Below, piece after piece: positions 55,034 through 64,000 of a stretch of DNA of 64,000 nt; position 1 is the stretch's first letter; every line of letters starts with the position of its first letter. The translations under genes were made by a program, and so were the position numbers. This DNA is from Gammaproteobacteria bacterium HGW-Gammaproteobacteria-4. Its GTDB lineage: Bacteria; Pseudomonadota; Gammaproteobacteria; Xanthomonadales; Xanthomonadaceae. The notes beneath the pieces are model-generated. The model had not been told where the DNA came from. It saw nothing but the letters and a program-made list of their open reading frames with translations, and made no database searches. The stretch spans positions 1 to 64,000 of the forward strand of contig PGZC01000004.1 of the NCBI GenBank assembly GCA_002839995.1. The letters run 5' to 3'.

Positions 55034-56197
55034 ATGGCTCTTGATCCGACCGACCTGTTCGATATCCGCTCCCTGCTCAGCGACGAGGAGCGCGCAGTAC
55101 AGGACAGCGTGGCGCGCTTCACCAACGAGCGCGTGCTGCCGATCATCGGCGACTGCTTCGAGCAAGGCCGTTTTCCGCGCGAGCTGATTCCGGAAATCGC
55201 CGCCATGGGCCTGCTTGGCAGCTCGCTGCCGGAGCAATACGGTTGCGCCGGCCTCAACGGCGTCAGCTACGGCCTGATCTGCCAGGAGCTGGAACGCGGC
55301 GATTCCGGCATCCGCAGCTTCGTCTCGGTGCAAAGCTCGCTGTGCATGTACCCGATCTTCGCCTACGGCAGCGAGGAGCAGCGCCAGCAATACCTGCCGG
55401 CGATGGCACGCGGCGAGATCATCGGCTGCTTCGGTCTCACCGAGCCGCACGGCGGCTCCGACCCGGCCAACATGAAGACCCACGCCAAACGCGATGGCGG
55501 CGACTGGATCATCAATGGCGCCAAGATGTGGATCACCAACGGCAACGTCGCCCAGATCGCGATCGTCTGGGCGCAGACCGAAGACGGCATCCAGGGCTTC
55601 ATCGTGCCCACCGACACGCCCGGCTTCACCGCCCAGGAAATCCACAAGAAAATGAGCCTGCGCGCCTCGGTGACCTCGGCGCTGTTCTTCGACAACGTGC
55701 GCGTGTCCGATGCGCAGCGGCTGCCCAATGTGCGCGGCCTCAAGGGCCCGCTGGGTTGCCTCACCCAGGCGCGCTACGGCATCACCTGGGGCCCGATCGG
55801 CGCCGCGATCGCGTGCTTCACCGAAGCCACCGAATACGCCAGGCAGCGCATCCTGTTCAACCGCCCGATCGCCGCCAACCAGGCGGTGCAGCTCAAACTC
55901 GCCGACATGGCGCGCCGTATCACGCTGGCGCAATTGCTGAGCCTGCAACTCGGGCGCCTCAAGGACGCCGGCACCATGCAGCCCACGCAAGTGAGCCTGG
56001 CCAAGTGGAACAACGTGCGCATGGCCATCGACATCGCCCGCGAAGCGCGCGACATCCTCGGCGGCGCCGGCATCACCACCGAGCACTGTCCGATCCGCCA
56101 CGCGCTCAACCTCGAATCGGTGATCACCTACGAGGGCACCGAGACCGTGCATCAACTGGTGGTGGGGCGCGAGGTTACCGGCATCAATGCGTTCTGA
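55034..56197 (+). CDS. gcdH: Glutaryl-CoA dehydrogenase-like acyl-CoA dehydrogenase
   Basis: 387 aa. Typical GCDH features: EQYGCAGLNGVSYGLICQEL, GCFGLTEPHGGSDPANMKT, RASVTSALFFDNVRV and the catalytic-Glu region LESVITYEGTETVHQLVVGR. It oxidises and decarboxylates glutaryl-CoA to crotonyl-CoA in lysine/tryptophan catabolism. ATG 55034 gives the standard N-terminus. Confidence 0.93.
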   Translation: MALDPTDLFDIRSLLSDEERAVQDSVARFTNERVLPIIGDCFEQGRFPRELIPEIAAMGLLGSSLPEQYGCAGLNGVSYGLICQELERGDSGIRSFVSVQSSLCMYPIFAYGSEEQRQQYLPAMARGEIIGCFGLTEPHGGSDPANMKTHAKRDGGDWIINGAKMWITNGNVAQIAIVWAQTEDGIQGFIVPTDTPGFTAQEIHKKMSLRASVTSALFFDNVRVSDAQRLPNVRGLKGPLGCLTQARYGITWGPIGAAIACFTEATEYARQRILFNRPIAANQAVQLKLADMARRITLAQLLSLQLGRLKDAGTMQPTQVSLAKWNNVRMAIDIAREARDILGGAGITTEHCPIRHALNLESVITYEGTETVHQLVVGREVTGINAF

Positions 56198-56209
56198 GCG
56201 CACGTCGCC

Positions 56210-56710
56210 ATGGCCGCGTCGGCGCCGATGACCGCTGACGCCGTGGCCCTGCACGCAACGCTCAGCGCGGCATTGCCGGTGTTGCATGCGCACTGCTGCG
56301 AACCGTGGTGGCTGATCGGCAGCGCCGCACTGCACGTATCCGGCGTGCCCGGCATCGCCGTGCACGACATCGACGTGCTGGTTTCCGATGCCGACGCCGT
56401 GCGCCTGCTCGCGCACTGGCGTGAGCGCATCGATGACGCGTTCCAACCCGAACGCACCGACCTGTTCCGCTCGCGCTTTGGCCGTATCGGCGGTTTCGCC
56501 CTGCCGCTGGAAGTGATGGGAAATCTGGAGCTGCTCCGCGACGGTGAATGGCAGCCGGTGTGGCCAGCCGATCGCGAGGCGATCGAATGGCACGGCTTGA
56601 CCGTGCCCGTGCCCAGCTTGCCAGCGCAGTGCGTGATTCTCGAATCTTTTGGCCGCCCCAAGGATATCGCCAAGGCGGTAGCACTGCGGCAGCGCTTGAG
56701 TGGGTGTTGA
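56210..56710 (+). CDS. Nucleotidyltransferase-fold protein
   Basis: 166 aa starting 12 bp after gcdH. PWWLIGSAALHVSGVPGIAV then HDIDVLVSD resembles the GS-x-D-x-D active site of minimal nucleotidyltransferases. The rest (FGRIGGFALPLEVMGNLELL, ESFGRPKDIAKAVALR) fits the same fold. Substrate unknown; likely co-transcribed with gcdH. Confidence 0.7.
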   Translation: MAASAPMTADAVALHATLSAALPVLHAHCCEPWWLIGSAALHVSGVPGIAVHDIDVLVSDADAVRLLAHWRERIDDAFQPERTDLFRSRFGRIGGFALPLEVMGNLELLRDGEWQPVWPADREAIEWHGLTVPVPSLPAQCVILESFGRPKDIAKAVALRQRLSGC

Positions 56711-57006
56711 TTGCGTCACTGCAACCATCGAACGCGGACTACCCGCGCAGCCCAGACGCGACATCCGCCGATCGCATCTGCGGCGCGGCGTATTCGTTGC
56801 TGCGGACACCTGGGCGGTGACGCATATGTCCATGCGAGCGCGCGATGTAGAAAGCAGCGGAGCGCGCGTCACCGAGCGAGATGTTCGTTACGTCGCCTCG
56901 ACGCGAGAAATAGTGGCCTGACAGATTTCCCCAACCAGCCCTCTCGGTTCGCCGACAACGCCATGCTCGCGATTAACTGGTGTGGAAGGGCAGATACGTT
57001 ACGGAC
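56711..57006. other. Intergenic, nothing convincing
   Basis: 296 bp between the nucleotidyltransferase-like gene and the end of the Kelch protein gene. Only short frames that lack a recognisable product. Confidence 0.5.
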
Positions 57007-58764
57007 TCAAGGGCTGGGCTCAAACACCTGGACATTGCCGGGGTTGCTGATGCCGCCAGCGACAATTGAACCCAATGGCATGTATATCCTACCACCGAGG
57101 GCTGCCATCCCCGCACCGTGTGTTGCGATGGGCAGGGGGGCGGCAATCTCCCAATTGCCAGTCTCGCTGAAGTGTTCGACGGTCGCGATGGTGGTGCCGC
57201 CGAGAAACTCGCCGCCGGCCACGACCAATGTGTGGCCGATCGATACTGCAGCAAAACCGCTGCGTGCGACGCGCATCGATGGTCCGGGACGAGCCTCCAT
57301 TCGCTCCGGGTCGAAGATGGTAACGGCGGAGATATTGTTGAGACGGTCGGGATCGCGTCCGCCCAATACCCACAGCTCTCCGCGATGTGCGACGACCTGG
57401 GCATGGTCGCGGGAGTTTCTGTCGTCGAAGGCGAGCGACTCCCAAGTGTCCGTCTCCGCGTCATAGCGATCCAGCCCGCCGATGTCTCCGCCGGCAAGAT
57501 AGATGTCGCCGGCAAGCACCGCCGCGCCACCCGCCGCACGCGCGCGCGGCATGTCAGCGATTGATGTCCAGTGATTAGACACCGGGTCGTAGCGCCAAGC
57601 GTTGCGCGACGGATTGCTCAGGGCTTGGGCGTTGCCGCCGAAGAAGTACAACTGCCCGGAAAAGGCCGCCATCATGCCGTGGTCCCGAGCGGCCGGCAGA
57701 TTGGCCAACTGGGTCCAGACGCGCGTTTCCGGTTGATAGCGCCAGAACTGATTCGAATTCGCGCGGATCGAAGTCAGCCCGCCCGCGACATAAAGGTGAT
57801 CGCCCAACGCGACGACGGGCAGCTCAGACAGGCGTGGCCCTTCGTTGGCGCGTAAAGTCCAGTTCGCAAGCCGGTAATCCGGTTCCGCAGGGCAAATCAG
57901 GCCGGCGAGACGGGTCAGACGGCGCAGGTTGAATCGCCCAGATCCAAAGTCGGGGGATGTCGAACGATACCGCGCCCAGGCATCATCGCAGCCCAGTCCC
58001 AGGCGCAATTCGCCCCAGTTGAAACGAACAACGTCTTCCTTGCGGAACGCGGAGCCGAAGCGCGCGCCCAACGTCGAAATCAGATCCTTGAATACCAACT
58101 CCTCGCCGACCTTGTCACCCACTCCGATCATCCAGAACTGTTGCCCCTGTGGATCGTAGGTGAACCAGGTGATGACCGCTCTGCCGTCACTCAACCACTG
58201 CAACGAATAACCTTCGCCATCGTGGGTCGGGTCGAACCAGGAGCCGCTCTGTTGCGCACGCGCGTCGGGGAAGTCGGCATCGCCGTCGCAGTTGAGCGAC
58301 AGGGTGCGGGTCAGCCGGGTCAAGGGGATCGACAACTGCTGGCCAAAGCCCTCGAATGTGTAGGCGCCGGCGTTGCAGTCGGCGAACGTCATCACCACTG
58401 AACCCGCCGCTGTTCGCGCCACCGAGGCAGGATCGAAGTCCGGACCGAACCGCCCGCCGGACGTTACCAGCATCTCGGGAAACTCGATCTGATCGCCGTC
58501 GATGTGGCCGATGCCGACCAGCCAGCGCTGGTGCCCGTTCTCGTCGTAGGTAAACCAGTACCCGAGTGCCGTCTGCGGGTCGAGAATCTCCAGCGACCAA
58601 CCCTCGCCATCGCGCTCCGGATCGAACCAGTTGGCACTGTGTTCAGGCCCGACCGCGCTGTGTGCCGGCAGCGGCGAAGCCGCCACGAGAATCATCGCTA
58701 GCGCCAGGGCAACCCTGGCCAAGGGGGCTGGCGGAACATATTTGCCGAACATCCAGCGATGCAT
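57007..58764 (-). CDS. Secreted Kelch-repeat protein with two N-terminal WFDP/WFTYD modules
   Basis: 585 aa. Signal peptide ending LPAHSA; GGAGAG precedes the ATG. Two modules of ~120 residues follow: SANWFDPERDGEGWSLEIL...YWFTYDENGHQRWLVGIG and GSWFDPTHDGEGYSLQWL...TWFTYDPQGQQFWMIGVG. Residues ~300-585 are Kelch repeats (GDHLYVAGGL, GQLYFFGGNA, GDIYLAGGDI, GELWVLGGRD), giving a beta-propeller. Exported, probably surface or periplasmic. The same module occurs in the gene at 60317. Confidence 0.85.
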   Translation of the reverse strand: MHRWMFGKYVPPAPLARVALALAMILVAASPLPAHSAVGPEHSANWFDPERDGEGWSLEILDPQTALGYWFTYDENGHQRWLVGIGHIDGDQIEFPEMLVTSGGRFGPDFDPASVARTAAGSVVMTFADCNAGAYTFEGFGQQLSIPLTRLTRTLSLNCDGDADFPDARAQQSGSWFDPTHDGEGYSLQWLSDGRAVITWFTYDPQGQQFWMIGVGDKVGEELVFKDLISTLGARFGSAFRKEDVVRFNWGELRLGLGCDDAWARYRSTSPDFGSGRFNLRRLTRLAGLICPAEPDYRLANWTLRANEGPRLSELPVVALGDHLYVAGGLTSIRANSNQFWRYQPETRVWTQLANLPAARDHGMMAAFSGQLYFFGGNAQALSNPSRNAWRYDPVSNHWTSIADMPRARAAGGAAVLAGDIYLAGGDIGGLDRYDAETDTWESLAFDDRNSRDHAQVVAHRGELWVLGGRDPDRLNNISAVTIFDPERMEARPGPSMRVARSGFAAVSIGHTLVVAGGEFLGGTTIATVEHFSETGNWEIAAPLPIATHGAGMAALGGRIYMPLGSIVAGGISNPGNVQVFEPSP

Positions 58765-58887
58765 GGAAGGTCTCTCCGACGACGATCATGGCCGGCAGGG
58801 GATACCATTATTCTTGGTTCGATGCAAGCGCCTGCATGCCTCTTGCGATACCCAGCACCGATGCATGCCCGATCCATCGTTGCAGGC

Positions 58888-59913
58888 TCAGCCGGCCGGA
58901 GCGTCGCACTGCGCCGGGTCGGCGCGTACATCGAGACTCTCGCGTAACTTTTCCTGCACTTGTTCGGTGCTGAGTTTTTCCCGTTCCGGGAGGTAAAGCG
59001 CGTCGGTCTGCTCCAGCACCTCGGCCTGCGCGTCGGTCGTCAGGCGTGCTCTCGCGGCATCGAGATCGTGCTGGGCCGCATCAAAGCGAATCCCGTAGCG
59101 CGCCATCAGGTCGGAATACAGCACGAATTTGGCATCGTCGCGTATGCGAAATGGTGGGTAGAGCCTGACTACGCGGCGATGGTCGCCGAAAATGCGCGCC
59201 AGTGTGATCAGCGCTGCCGGCTCGCCGTTCGCAGCCGCTTGCTCCAGCCACGGCAACGCAACCCGCTTGTATTCGGTCCAGTGTTCGAGATCGCGTATGA
59301 ACATGCGCGGGTCCAGTCCGGGGTCCAGTACCGTGTGCAATCGAAGCATTGGGATGGCTCGTGCGGCTTGCATTTCGAACGCAAAAGCCATGTCGAACTG
59401 TTCATCGCCAAGGCCGCTGCAACCGGCATCAAGAGCGTGGCCGAATTGTTCGAATCGTGCGATGTTCTTCACCAGCGAATCGTTGGGCTCGTTCATTTTG
59501 GCGCTGATGTCGATCAACTCGGTTGCCGATTCCATCTGCGCTTTGGCTTTGGCGCATCGTTTGAGCGATCGCCCGAGCCAGCACGCCGCGCGGGCATCGC
59601 CGCGCTGGGCACGCTCGTAAAGCGCGTCAAACACGTCGGCAATGACGGTGCCGGGGGGTGGCAGCGGATCGACAAAAAACGGTTCTTGCGGCGAGGGGGC
59701 GGCGAGCGCAGCGTCGCTCCGGCTCGTCGCTTCGATATCCGCTGTCGGCATCGGGTTCTTCGACACAGCGACGGGATTATCATCGGTACCGCGCGTCGAC
59801 GGATTGGTGCGCGATAGCTCGCCCCTGTGCGCATAACCGGCCAGCGCAGCCAATGCCAACAATGCGACGAACGCAACGCTCCATGCGAGTTTGTCGGTTA
59901 CGGGCTTGCGCAT
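58888..59913 (-). CDS. Hypothetical membrane-anchored protein
   Basis: 341 aa. One N-terminal hydrophobic segment (LAWSVAFVALLALAALAGYA) and a low-complexity Pro/Ser/Thr linker, then a helical region with Sel1-like pieces (ALYERAQRGDARAACWLGRS, WLEQAAANGEPAALITLARI). No enzyme motif. It resembles predicted secreted proteins often found singly in Lysobacterales. Confidence 0.65.
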   Translation of the reverse strand: MRKPVTDKLAWSVAFVALLALAALAGYAHRGELSRTNPSTRGTDDNPVAVSKNPMPTADIEATSRSDAALAAPSPQEPFFVDPLPPPGTVIADVFDALYERAQRGDARAACWLGRSLKRCAKAKAQMESATELIDISAKMNEPNDSLVKNIARFEQFGHALDAGCSGLGDEQFDMAFAFEMQAARAIPMLRLHTVLDPGLDPRMFIRDLEHWTEYKRVALPWLEQAAANGEPAALITLARIFGDHRRVVRLYPPFRIRDDAKFVLYSDLMARYGIRFDAAQHDLDAARARLTTDAQAEVLEQTDALYLPEREKLSTEQVQEKLRESLDVRADPAQCDAPAG

Positions 59914-60316
59914 GCACGAATCCTGGAGGGCAGGAGAGTTGACAGCCAGCTTGTCCGGGTCGGCCGCTGGCTGTCAACGTCTGGCTTCACACCCAACGAG
60001 ACCTCTCGTATCTCCCGGCGCAGGGGTGGGGTGCATGACACCGGTCTTGGCTTGACTGACGTTGGGATGACTTGGCGTCCAGCGACGTTTTTCAGTGACT
60101 GGTGCAGCCGGCATTTCCGGTGCGATCGTTGTAATGCGACCGGTGGCGCTGAATGCTCCGGGCTATTCGAGGCTCCAGACGAAAAATTAACTGGCGCCCG
60201 GATACCGTTCGCCAACCGCGGTGCATGTGCGTATATTTTGTCCACACCCAGGCTGGGCGGCGTTTGCCAAGCGAAGAGTATCGTCCGCAATGAAGTGGAT
60301 TGCCAAGGAGAACGGA
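59914..60316. other. Intergenic, nothing recognised
   Basis: 403 bp between divergent genes. Presumably contains both promoters, but no clear -10/-35 pair or repeat was identified. Confidence 0.5.
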
Positions 60317-63300
60317 ATGTTGAAAATGGCGCTCGGCCTGCTGTGCATCTGTCTTTCGGTGTCGCCGTGGCAGGCGGCCAGCGCCGCGCCCTGGACCGTC
60401 GTGACCGACCCCGATCCGCAGCCGGTGGCGACTTTCGTGCCCGCGCAATTGTCCGAATTGCGTGCCGATGGTTACTGGGCGTCGGGTATCGTACAGAGTC
60501 AGGCGGATGGCTCGACAGCGTCGGCCGTGGGCCGTTTCGATGCGAACGGGAACCCTGAGCGGTGGTTGTTCGATAGCGGCTTCGCCAATGGCTTCGCCAA
60601 AAAGCGGCTGCCCGATGGCGGCTTCGTGTACGGCTCGGTGCGCGAGACCACAGAACCGTTATCAAACACGCTGCGATCATTCTGCATGGTGGTTCGCGTG
60701 AACGCGGACGGTCGGACGCAGTGGCAGACCGTGCTCGATGGCCGGTTTTGCCAAGCGGTGGAAATCGATGCGGCCGGCGAGATCTGGGTTGCCGTCAGCG
60801 ACAACGTCATACCCGACCGATCCAACTTCCTCAACATGGATAACCGCACCATCGCGCAGGTGGTGCGCCTGCATGAGGATGGCCGTATCGCGGCCCGCAT
60901 CGCGCTCGATACGCCATTGCAGCGCGTGGTCGAAATGCATGCCGACCCAGCCGGCGCTGGCGTGTTTCTGGCCGTCCTTCATGCCGAAACCGGCAACCCG
61001 CAGGCGGTGCGCACCGGCTTTCGGCGCCTGCGTGCGGACGGCAGTGTCGATTGGCAGTGGCAATCCGCCAATCTGGCGGCGGCAAGCGATATACCCAGGT
61101 TCCGGGTATCGGCCAGTGCCGGCATCTACGCCATCAGCAGCCAGTTCAAGTCAGGCCAAACCATCGGCAACGCCAAGGACTGGCTGGCAGTGGGCTTGAG
61201 CCTCGCCGGCGTGCCGCGCTTCGACAAGACCATCCGTTTCGATAACGCCGTATTCGTCGCGGGTGTCAGCGCGCCGGACGCGGCCGGCCTGTGGCTGGCG
61301 GTGGCATGGGGTAATCGTAGCGACGGGGCGCGCGACGGCAAGGTCGCCGTGGTACGGCTGTCTGCCGCGGGCAAATTGGGCTCCAGCCACAAGATCAAGG
61401 ACGCTCAGGTATGCGCTTGCCAATTGGCCCTGCGCCGCGACGGTGGCCTGTGGTTATTGGTCTTCGACCAGACCACCAGCATCGTCGGTGTCGATGCCAA
61501 TGGCAAAGAACGTGCGCGGTTTGATGGTGTCAGGCAAGGCGCGTTCGACCTGTTGCCCGATGATCGCGCCCTGGTCGTCAGTGGCTCGCCATTGCAACCG
61601 GTACGGGCCGTGCGGGTCGGATTCAACCAGCCGAATGAGTCCTGGCCACAGTTGACGCTGCCGGTGCGCAGGCGGTTTGTTGCGCTCGAGGCAGTAGCCG
61701 GCGACGGTGGGGTCGCACGATGGGACGAGATGGCCTCGCCGGATGGCAATTCGATCACGGCGACGTTGACGTTCCGCGCCAGCGATGCCGCGCCGGTTGC
61801 ATGGCAGGTCGCGTTTCCGTTCTACGGCGACGTGCAACTGAGTGTTTCGCGCAGCATGGTGTGCATGGCCGGTCCTTTGCGCAATCGCGACCGTGTGAAC
61901 GACGTTCTGGAATGTCGCCGCCGCAGCGATGGCAGCGTGCTTTGGCAGGACATCCGTGCAGCGTTACCGATGTTCGGAAGGTTCCAGATGATCGCAGCGC
62001 TGGACGATGGCCGCGCGGTCGCGCTGCGCGGCGAACTTGGCGACCTGTCGCATTGGTTGATCGGCGCCGATGGCGAGGTTCTGTCCGAACAATCGCAACC
62101 GCTGCTCGGTGCCGACCAGCAGGAACTGGAGATTGCGCGTGCGAGCAGCAACGCACAAGGCGACATCCTGCTTTCCGCCTTTGATCGTACCCGCCACGCC
62201 GGCATTCTGCTGAGTCTGGATCGCAATGGCCAGGAGCGCTTCCGGACTGCGTTCGAAGGTGTTTTCGTCACCTACGGCGATGTCACCCAGGATCGACTCG
62301 CATTTGCAGGCGATGGTGGGGCGATCATGTACGGCAGCGTGATCGCGCGCTATGCGGCGAGCGGCGAGAAGCTGTGGGAGCGTGACCCCGAAAGCGGGAT
62401 CCCGGGTGTGTTGGACCTGCTGGTAGATCTGCTGGTGGATGGCGACACGATCCTCTACACCAGGCGCATGAGCGAACAATTCTCGGTCATATCGCAACCG
62501 AACGACTGGGAGGTCGTCGCCATGGATAGCGCGAGCGGCGACGAGCGCTGGCGGTTGCCGCTTGGCGCGTTGGCCCCGCGCTGGACGGTCGGGATCGCGC
62601 CGCTGGCCGGGCGACGGCTGGCGGTGTTGCAGACCGAGGGCAGCCATCTGCGCTACCGCGAGCTGGAGGTCGCCACGGGCACCGTGTTGCGCGAGCAAAC
62701 CGATGTCTGCGACGGCGAGTTGTGCGGTTGCGAACAAAATTCCTGCAGGCCGTTCGGCGTTAGACGGGGGGGCGTTACCCGGCCGACGTTGCAGCTGCAA
62801 GCGGTCAGCGGACGGTTGCGCGCCCGGCTCGATACATTTCAGGTCGGCGCCGGCTGGGGAACGAGCGTGCTCGAACTGGCCGATGCCGGTCAGGTTCCAG
62901 CCACGGTTCGCGCCGACCAGGAGGGTGTCAGCGGTGCCTGGTTTGCGCCGTGGAGCAATGGCCAGGGGCTGATGCTGGACTGGATCGCAGATGCACGCAC
63001 CTTGTTTGGCTCGTGGCTTACTTTCGCCCCGGACGGCGGCAACGACCCGAGCGGCCTGCGCTGGTACACGCTGCAAGGTGTGCTTGCCAATCCCGCCAAT
63101 TCCAATTCCAACGCCGACGCCGTGCTTGACATCAACAGCAGCGAAGGCGGCCACTTCGGCGACGGCGTCACCGCAGCGCGACGGGTGGGCTCGGCGCGCC
63201 TGCGCTTCGAGAGTTGCAACCGTGCGCAATTCAGCTACCAGTTTGACCCGGACGAAAACGAGGGTCTGAGCGGTATGGTCACCCTGTCGCGGCTGACGCC

Positions 63301-63757
63301 GGGGGTCGCGTGCATTGGCGGCGTCGCTGGCGATGCCACCCCGACAGTAGCCAACGCGATCGAAGGCGCCTGGTTCGACCCCGGGAGCAGTGGTCAGGGC
63401 CTGATGTTCAATACCATTCTGGCACCGGACCCGGCCCAGGACAGTGTGTTTGCCACCTGGTTCACCTACGACACCGAGGCGGCGCCGGATGATCCGCGTC
63501 AGCAGCACTGGTTCACCCTGCAAGGCCCGCTCGGCAGCGACGGGCAGGGCACGTTGACGATCTTCCGCACCATCGGCGGTGCGCTGATCGACGGGCCAAC
63601 CAACAACAGCCAGCGGGTGGGTACGGCGACGCTCACCCGGCTTGGTTGCGACCAGCTGCGGCTGAGCTACCAGTTCGACGACAGCGGGACGGCTGGCCCG
63701 TTCCGGCGCATCGATGATTTCCGGGACTTGCAGCGGATTGGTGGTTGCGGCGAGTGA
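60317..63757 (+). CDS. Large secreted protein with beta-propeller-like body and two C-terminal WFDP/WFTYD modules
   Basis: 1146 aa from ATG 60317, with AAGGAG six bases upstream. Signal peptide LGLLCICLSVSPWQAASA. The body (residues ~40-860) has repeated strand patterns such as LRSFCMVVRVNADGRTQW, VVRLHEDGRIAARIAL and WRLPLGALAPRWTVG, like PQQ/WD-type propellers. Two modules end the protein: GAWFAPWSNGQGLMLDWI...SWLTFAPDG (near 870) and GAWFDPGSSGQGLMFNTI...TWFTYDTEA...QHWFTLQG (near 1015). No catalytic motif seen. Confidence 0.75.
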   Translation: MLKMALGLLCICLSVSPWQAASAAPWTVVTDPDPQPVATFVPAQLSELRADGYWASGIVQSQADGSTASAVGRFDANGNPERWLFDSGFANGFAKKRLPDGGFVYGSVRETTEPLSNTLRSFCMVVRVNADGRTQWQTVLDGRFCQAVEIDAAGEIWVAVSDNVIPDRSNFLNMDNRTIAQVVRLHEDGRIAARIALDTPLQRVVEMHADPAGAGVFLAVLHAETGNPQAVRTGFRRLRADGSVDWQWQSANLAAASDIPRFRVSASAGIYAISSQFKSGQTIGNAKDWLAVGLSLAGVPRFDKTIRFDNAVFVAGVSAPDAAGLWLAVAWGNRSDGARDGKVAVVRLSAAGKLGSSHKIKDAQVCACQLALRRDGGLWLLVFDQTTSIVGVDANGKERARFDGVRQGAFDLLPDDRALVVSGSPLQPVRAVRVGFNQPNESWPQLTLPVRRRFVALEAVAGDGGVARWDEMASPDGNSITATLTFRASDAAPVAWQVAFPFYGDVQLSVSRSMVCMAGPLRNRDRVNDVLECRRRSDGSVLWQDIRAALPMFGRFQMIAALDDGRAVALRGELGDLSHWLIGADGEVLSEQSQPLLGADQQELEIARASSNAQGDILLSAFDRTRHAGILLSLDRNGQERFRTAFEGVFVTYGDVTQDRLAFAGDGGAIMYGSVIARYAASGEKLWERDPESGIPGVLDLLVDLLVDGDTILYTRRMSEQFSVISQPNDWEVVAMDSASGDERWRLPLGALAPRWTVGIAPLAGRRLAVLQTEGSHLRYRELEVATGTVLREQTDVCDGELCGCEQNSCRPFGVRRGGVTRPTLQLQAVSGRLRARLDTFQVGAGWGTSVLELADAGQVPATVRADQEGVSGAWFAPWSNGQGLMLDWIADARTLFGSWLTFAPDGGNDPSGLRWYTLQGVLANPANSNSNADAVLDINSSEGGHFGDGVTAARRVGSARLRFESCNRAQFSYQFDPDENEGLSGMVTLSRLTPGVACIGGVAGDATPTVANAIEGAWFDPGSSGQGLMFNTILAPDPAQDSVFATWFTYDTEAAPDDPRQQHWFTLQGPLGSDGQGTLTIFRTIGGALIDGPTNNSQRVGTATLTRLGCDQLRLSYQFDDSGTAGPFRRIDDFRDLQRIGGCGE

Positions 63758-63866
63758 TCCCTGCTGCGCTTCTCGCTGAATGCGGGCCGGCAGCAACTTG
63801 GGCATCCATGCCGTTGCTGCTGCTTTTCTGTTTTCCGTTTCATCCCACGGCGCCGGTGCGATAACT

Positions 63867-64000
63867 GTCGCCCACAGGGTGGGCTCCTACAGGTGAACGC
63901 TACCGCTTGTCTGTAGGAGCTCACCCTGTGAGCGACCGAGCGACCGAGTCCGTTACAGGGTGAACGCTACCGCTTGTCTGTAGGAGCTCACCCTGTGAGC
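63867..64000. repeat. Cluster of REP-like elements running to the window end
   Basis: Forward copy 63867-63891, then two reverse variants at 63912-63936 and 63979-64000 (cut by the window end), in which both arms carry compensating changes (GAGCTCACCCTGTGAGC). The linker GGTGAACGCTACCGCTTGTC is duplicated, so this is another tandem expansion. Confidence 0.85.

Noticed and set aside
53684-56872. 1062-codon minus-strand frame
   Set aside because: Only its last 283 codons (from ATG 54535) are a gene, corC. The rest is the GC-rich shadow of gcdH and the I78 inhibitor gene.

Overview
This 64 kb window is chromosomal DNA of a GC-rich gammaproteobacterium, most likely order Lysobacterales (Xanthomonadales). 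The evidence is the rpsP-rimM-trmD-rplS operon, an asnS-PilZ-carbonic anhydrase operon, a Lysobacterales-style deoB-deoD pair, DUF6116 and DUF4105 proteins, and two families of short intergenic palindromes (core GTCGCCCACAGGGTGGGCTC and core GTCGGCTC...GAGCCGAC). The family cannot be fixed from sequence alone; Rhodanobacteraceae-like is a guess. No tRNA, rRNA, CRISPR array or transposase gene was found.

Layout. 0-4.5 kb is an accessory stretch: orphan AAA ATPase, a stranded 5' fragment of trpE, an HNH endonuclease, a lipoprotein and a DUF4160/DUF2442 pair. 4.5-13.7 kb holds purine nucleoside salvage (deoB-deoD), a two-component pair whose response regulator has lost its 5' end, a chemoreceptor, a putative outer-membrane porin and a ZnuD-like TonB receptor. 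13.9-17 kb is the asnS-(membrane)-(98 aa)-PilZ-can operon. 17.2-30.9 kb is a ureide (allantoin) degradation operon puuE-uraD-alc-allA, split between puuE and uraD by a 10.7 kb defence cassette. 31-38.2 kb returns to core genes (YHS protein, TatD, glycine zipper protein, ribosomal operon, htpG). 38.3-41.6 kb is a second accessory patch, partly AT-rich, ending in a Fic protein. 41.6-43.9 kb carries mdh and an aminotransferase gene, both broken by short frame-shifting deletions. 44-56.7 kb is core metabolism (cyclophilin, typA, amidase, gltX-zur-aspartoacylase-like, TlpA-like, corC-DUF4105, I78 inhibitor, glutaryl-CoA dehydrogenase). 57-63.8 kb has large secreted proteins sharing an unrecognised WFDP/WFTYD module.

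The main observation is the defence cassette. Read on the minus strand it is SNF2/RapA-like helicase, Septu-like ATPase, Septu-like HNH nuclease, type III-like Mod methyltransferase, RhuM-family protein and type III-like Res. Its first start codon overlaps the puuE stop (ATGA) and its last stop overlaps the uraD start (ATGA). The seven bases GTCATGG occur at both ends, so removing one copy plus the insert would restore a simple puuE/uraD ATGA overlap. The cassette therefore sits inside a metabolic operon without visibly damaging either neighbour, and is probably co-transcribed with it.

Other points of interest: three genes (response regulator, mdh, aminotransferase) each lack an internal or 5' segment; three tandem 10-bp repeats precede the AAA ATPase; a 33-bp palindrome precedes fic; a 46-codon reading frame is start/stop-coupled to fic; and a 181-bp tandem duplication lies upstream of rpsP.
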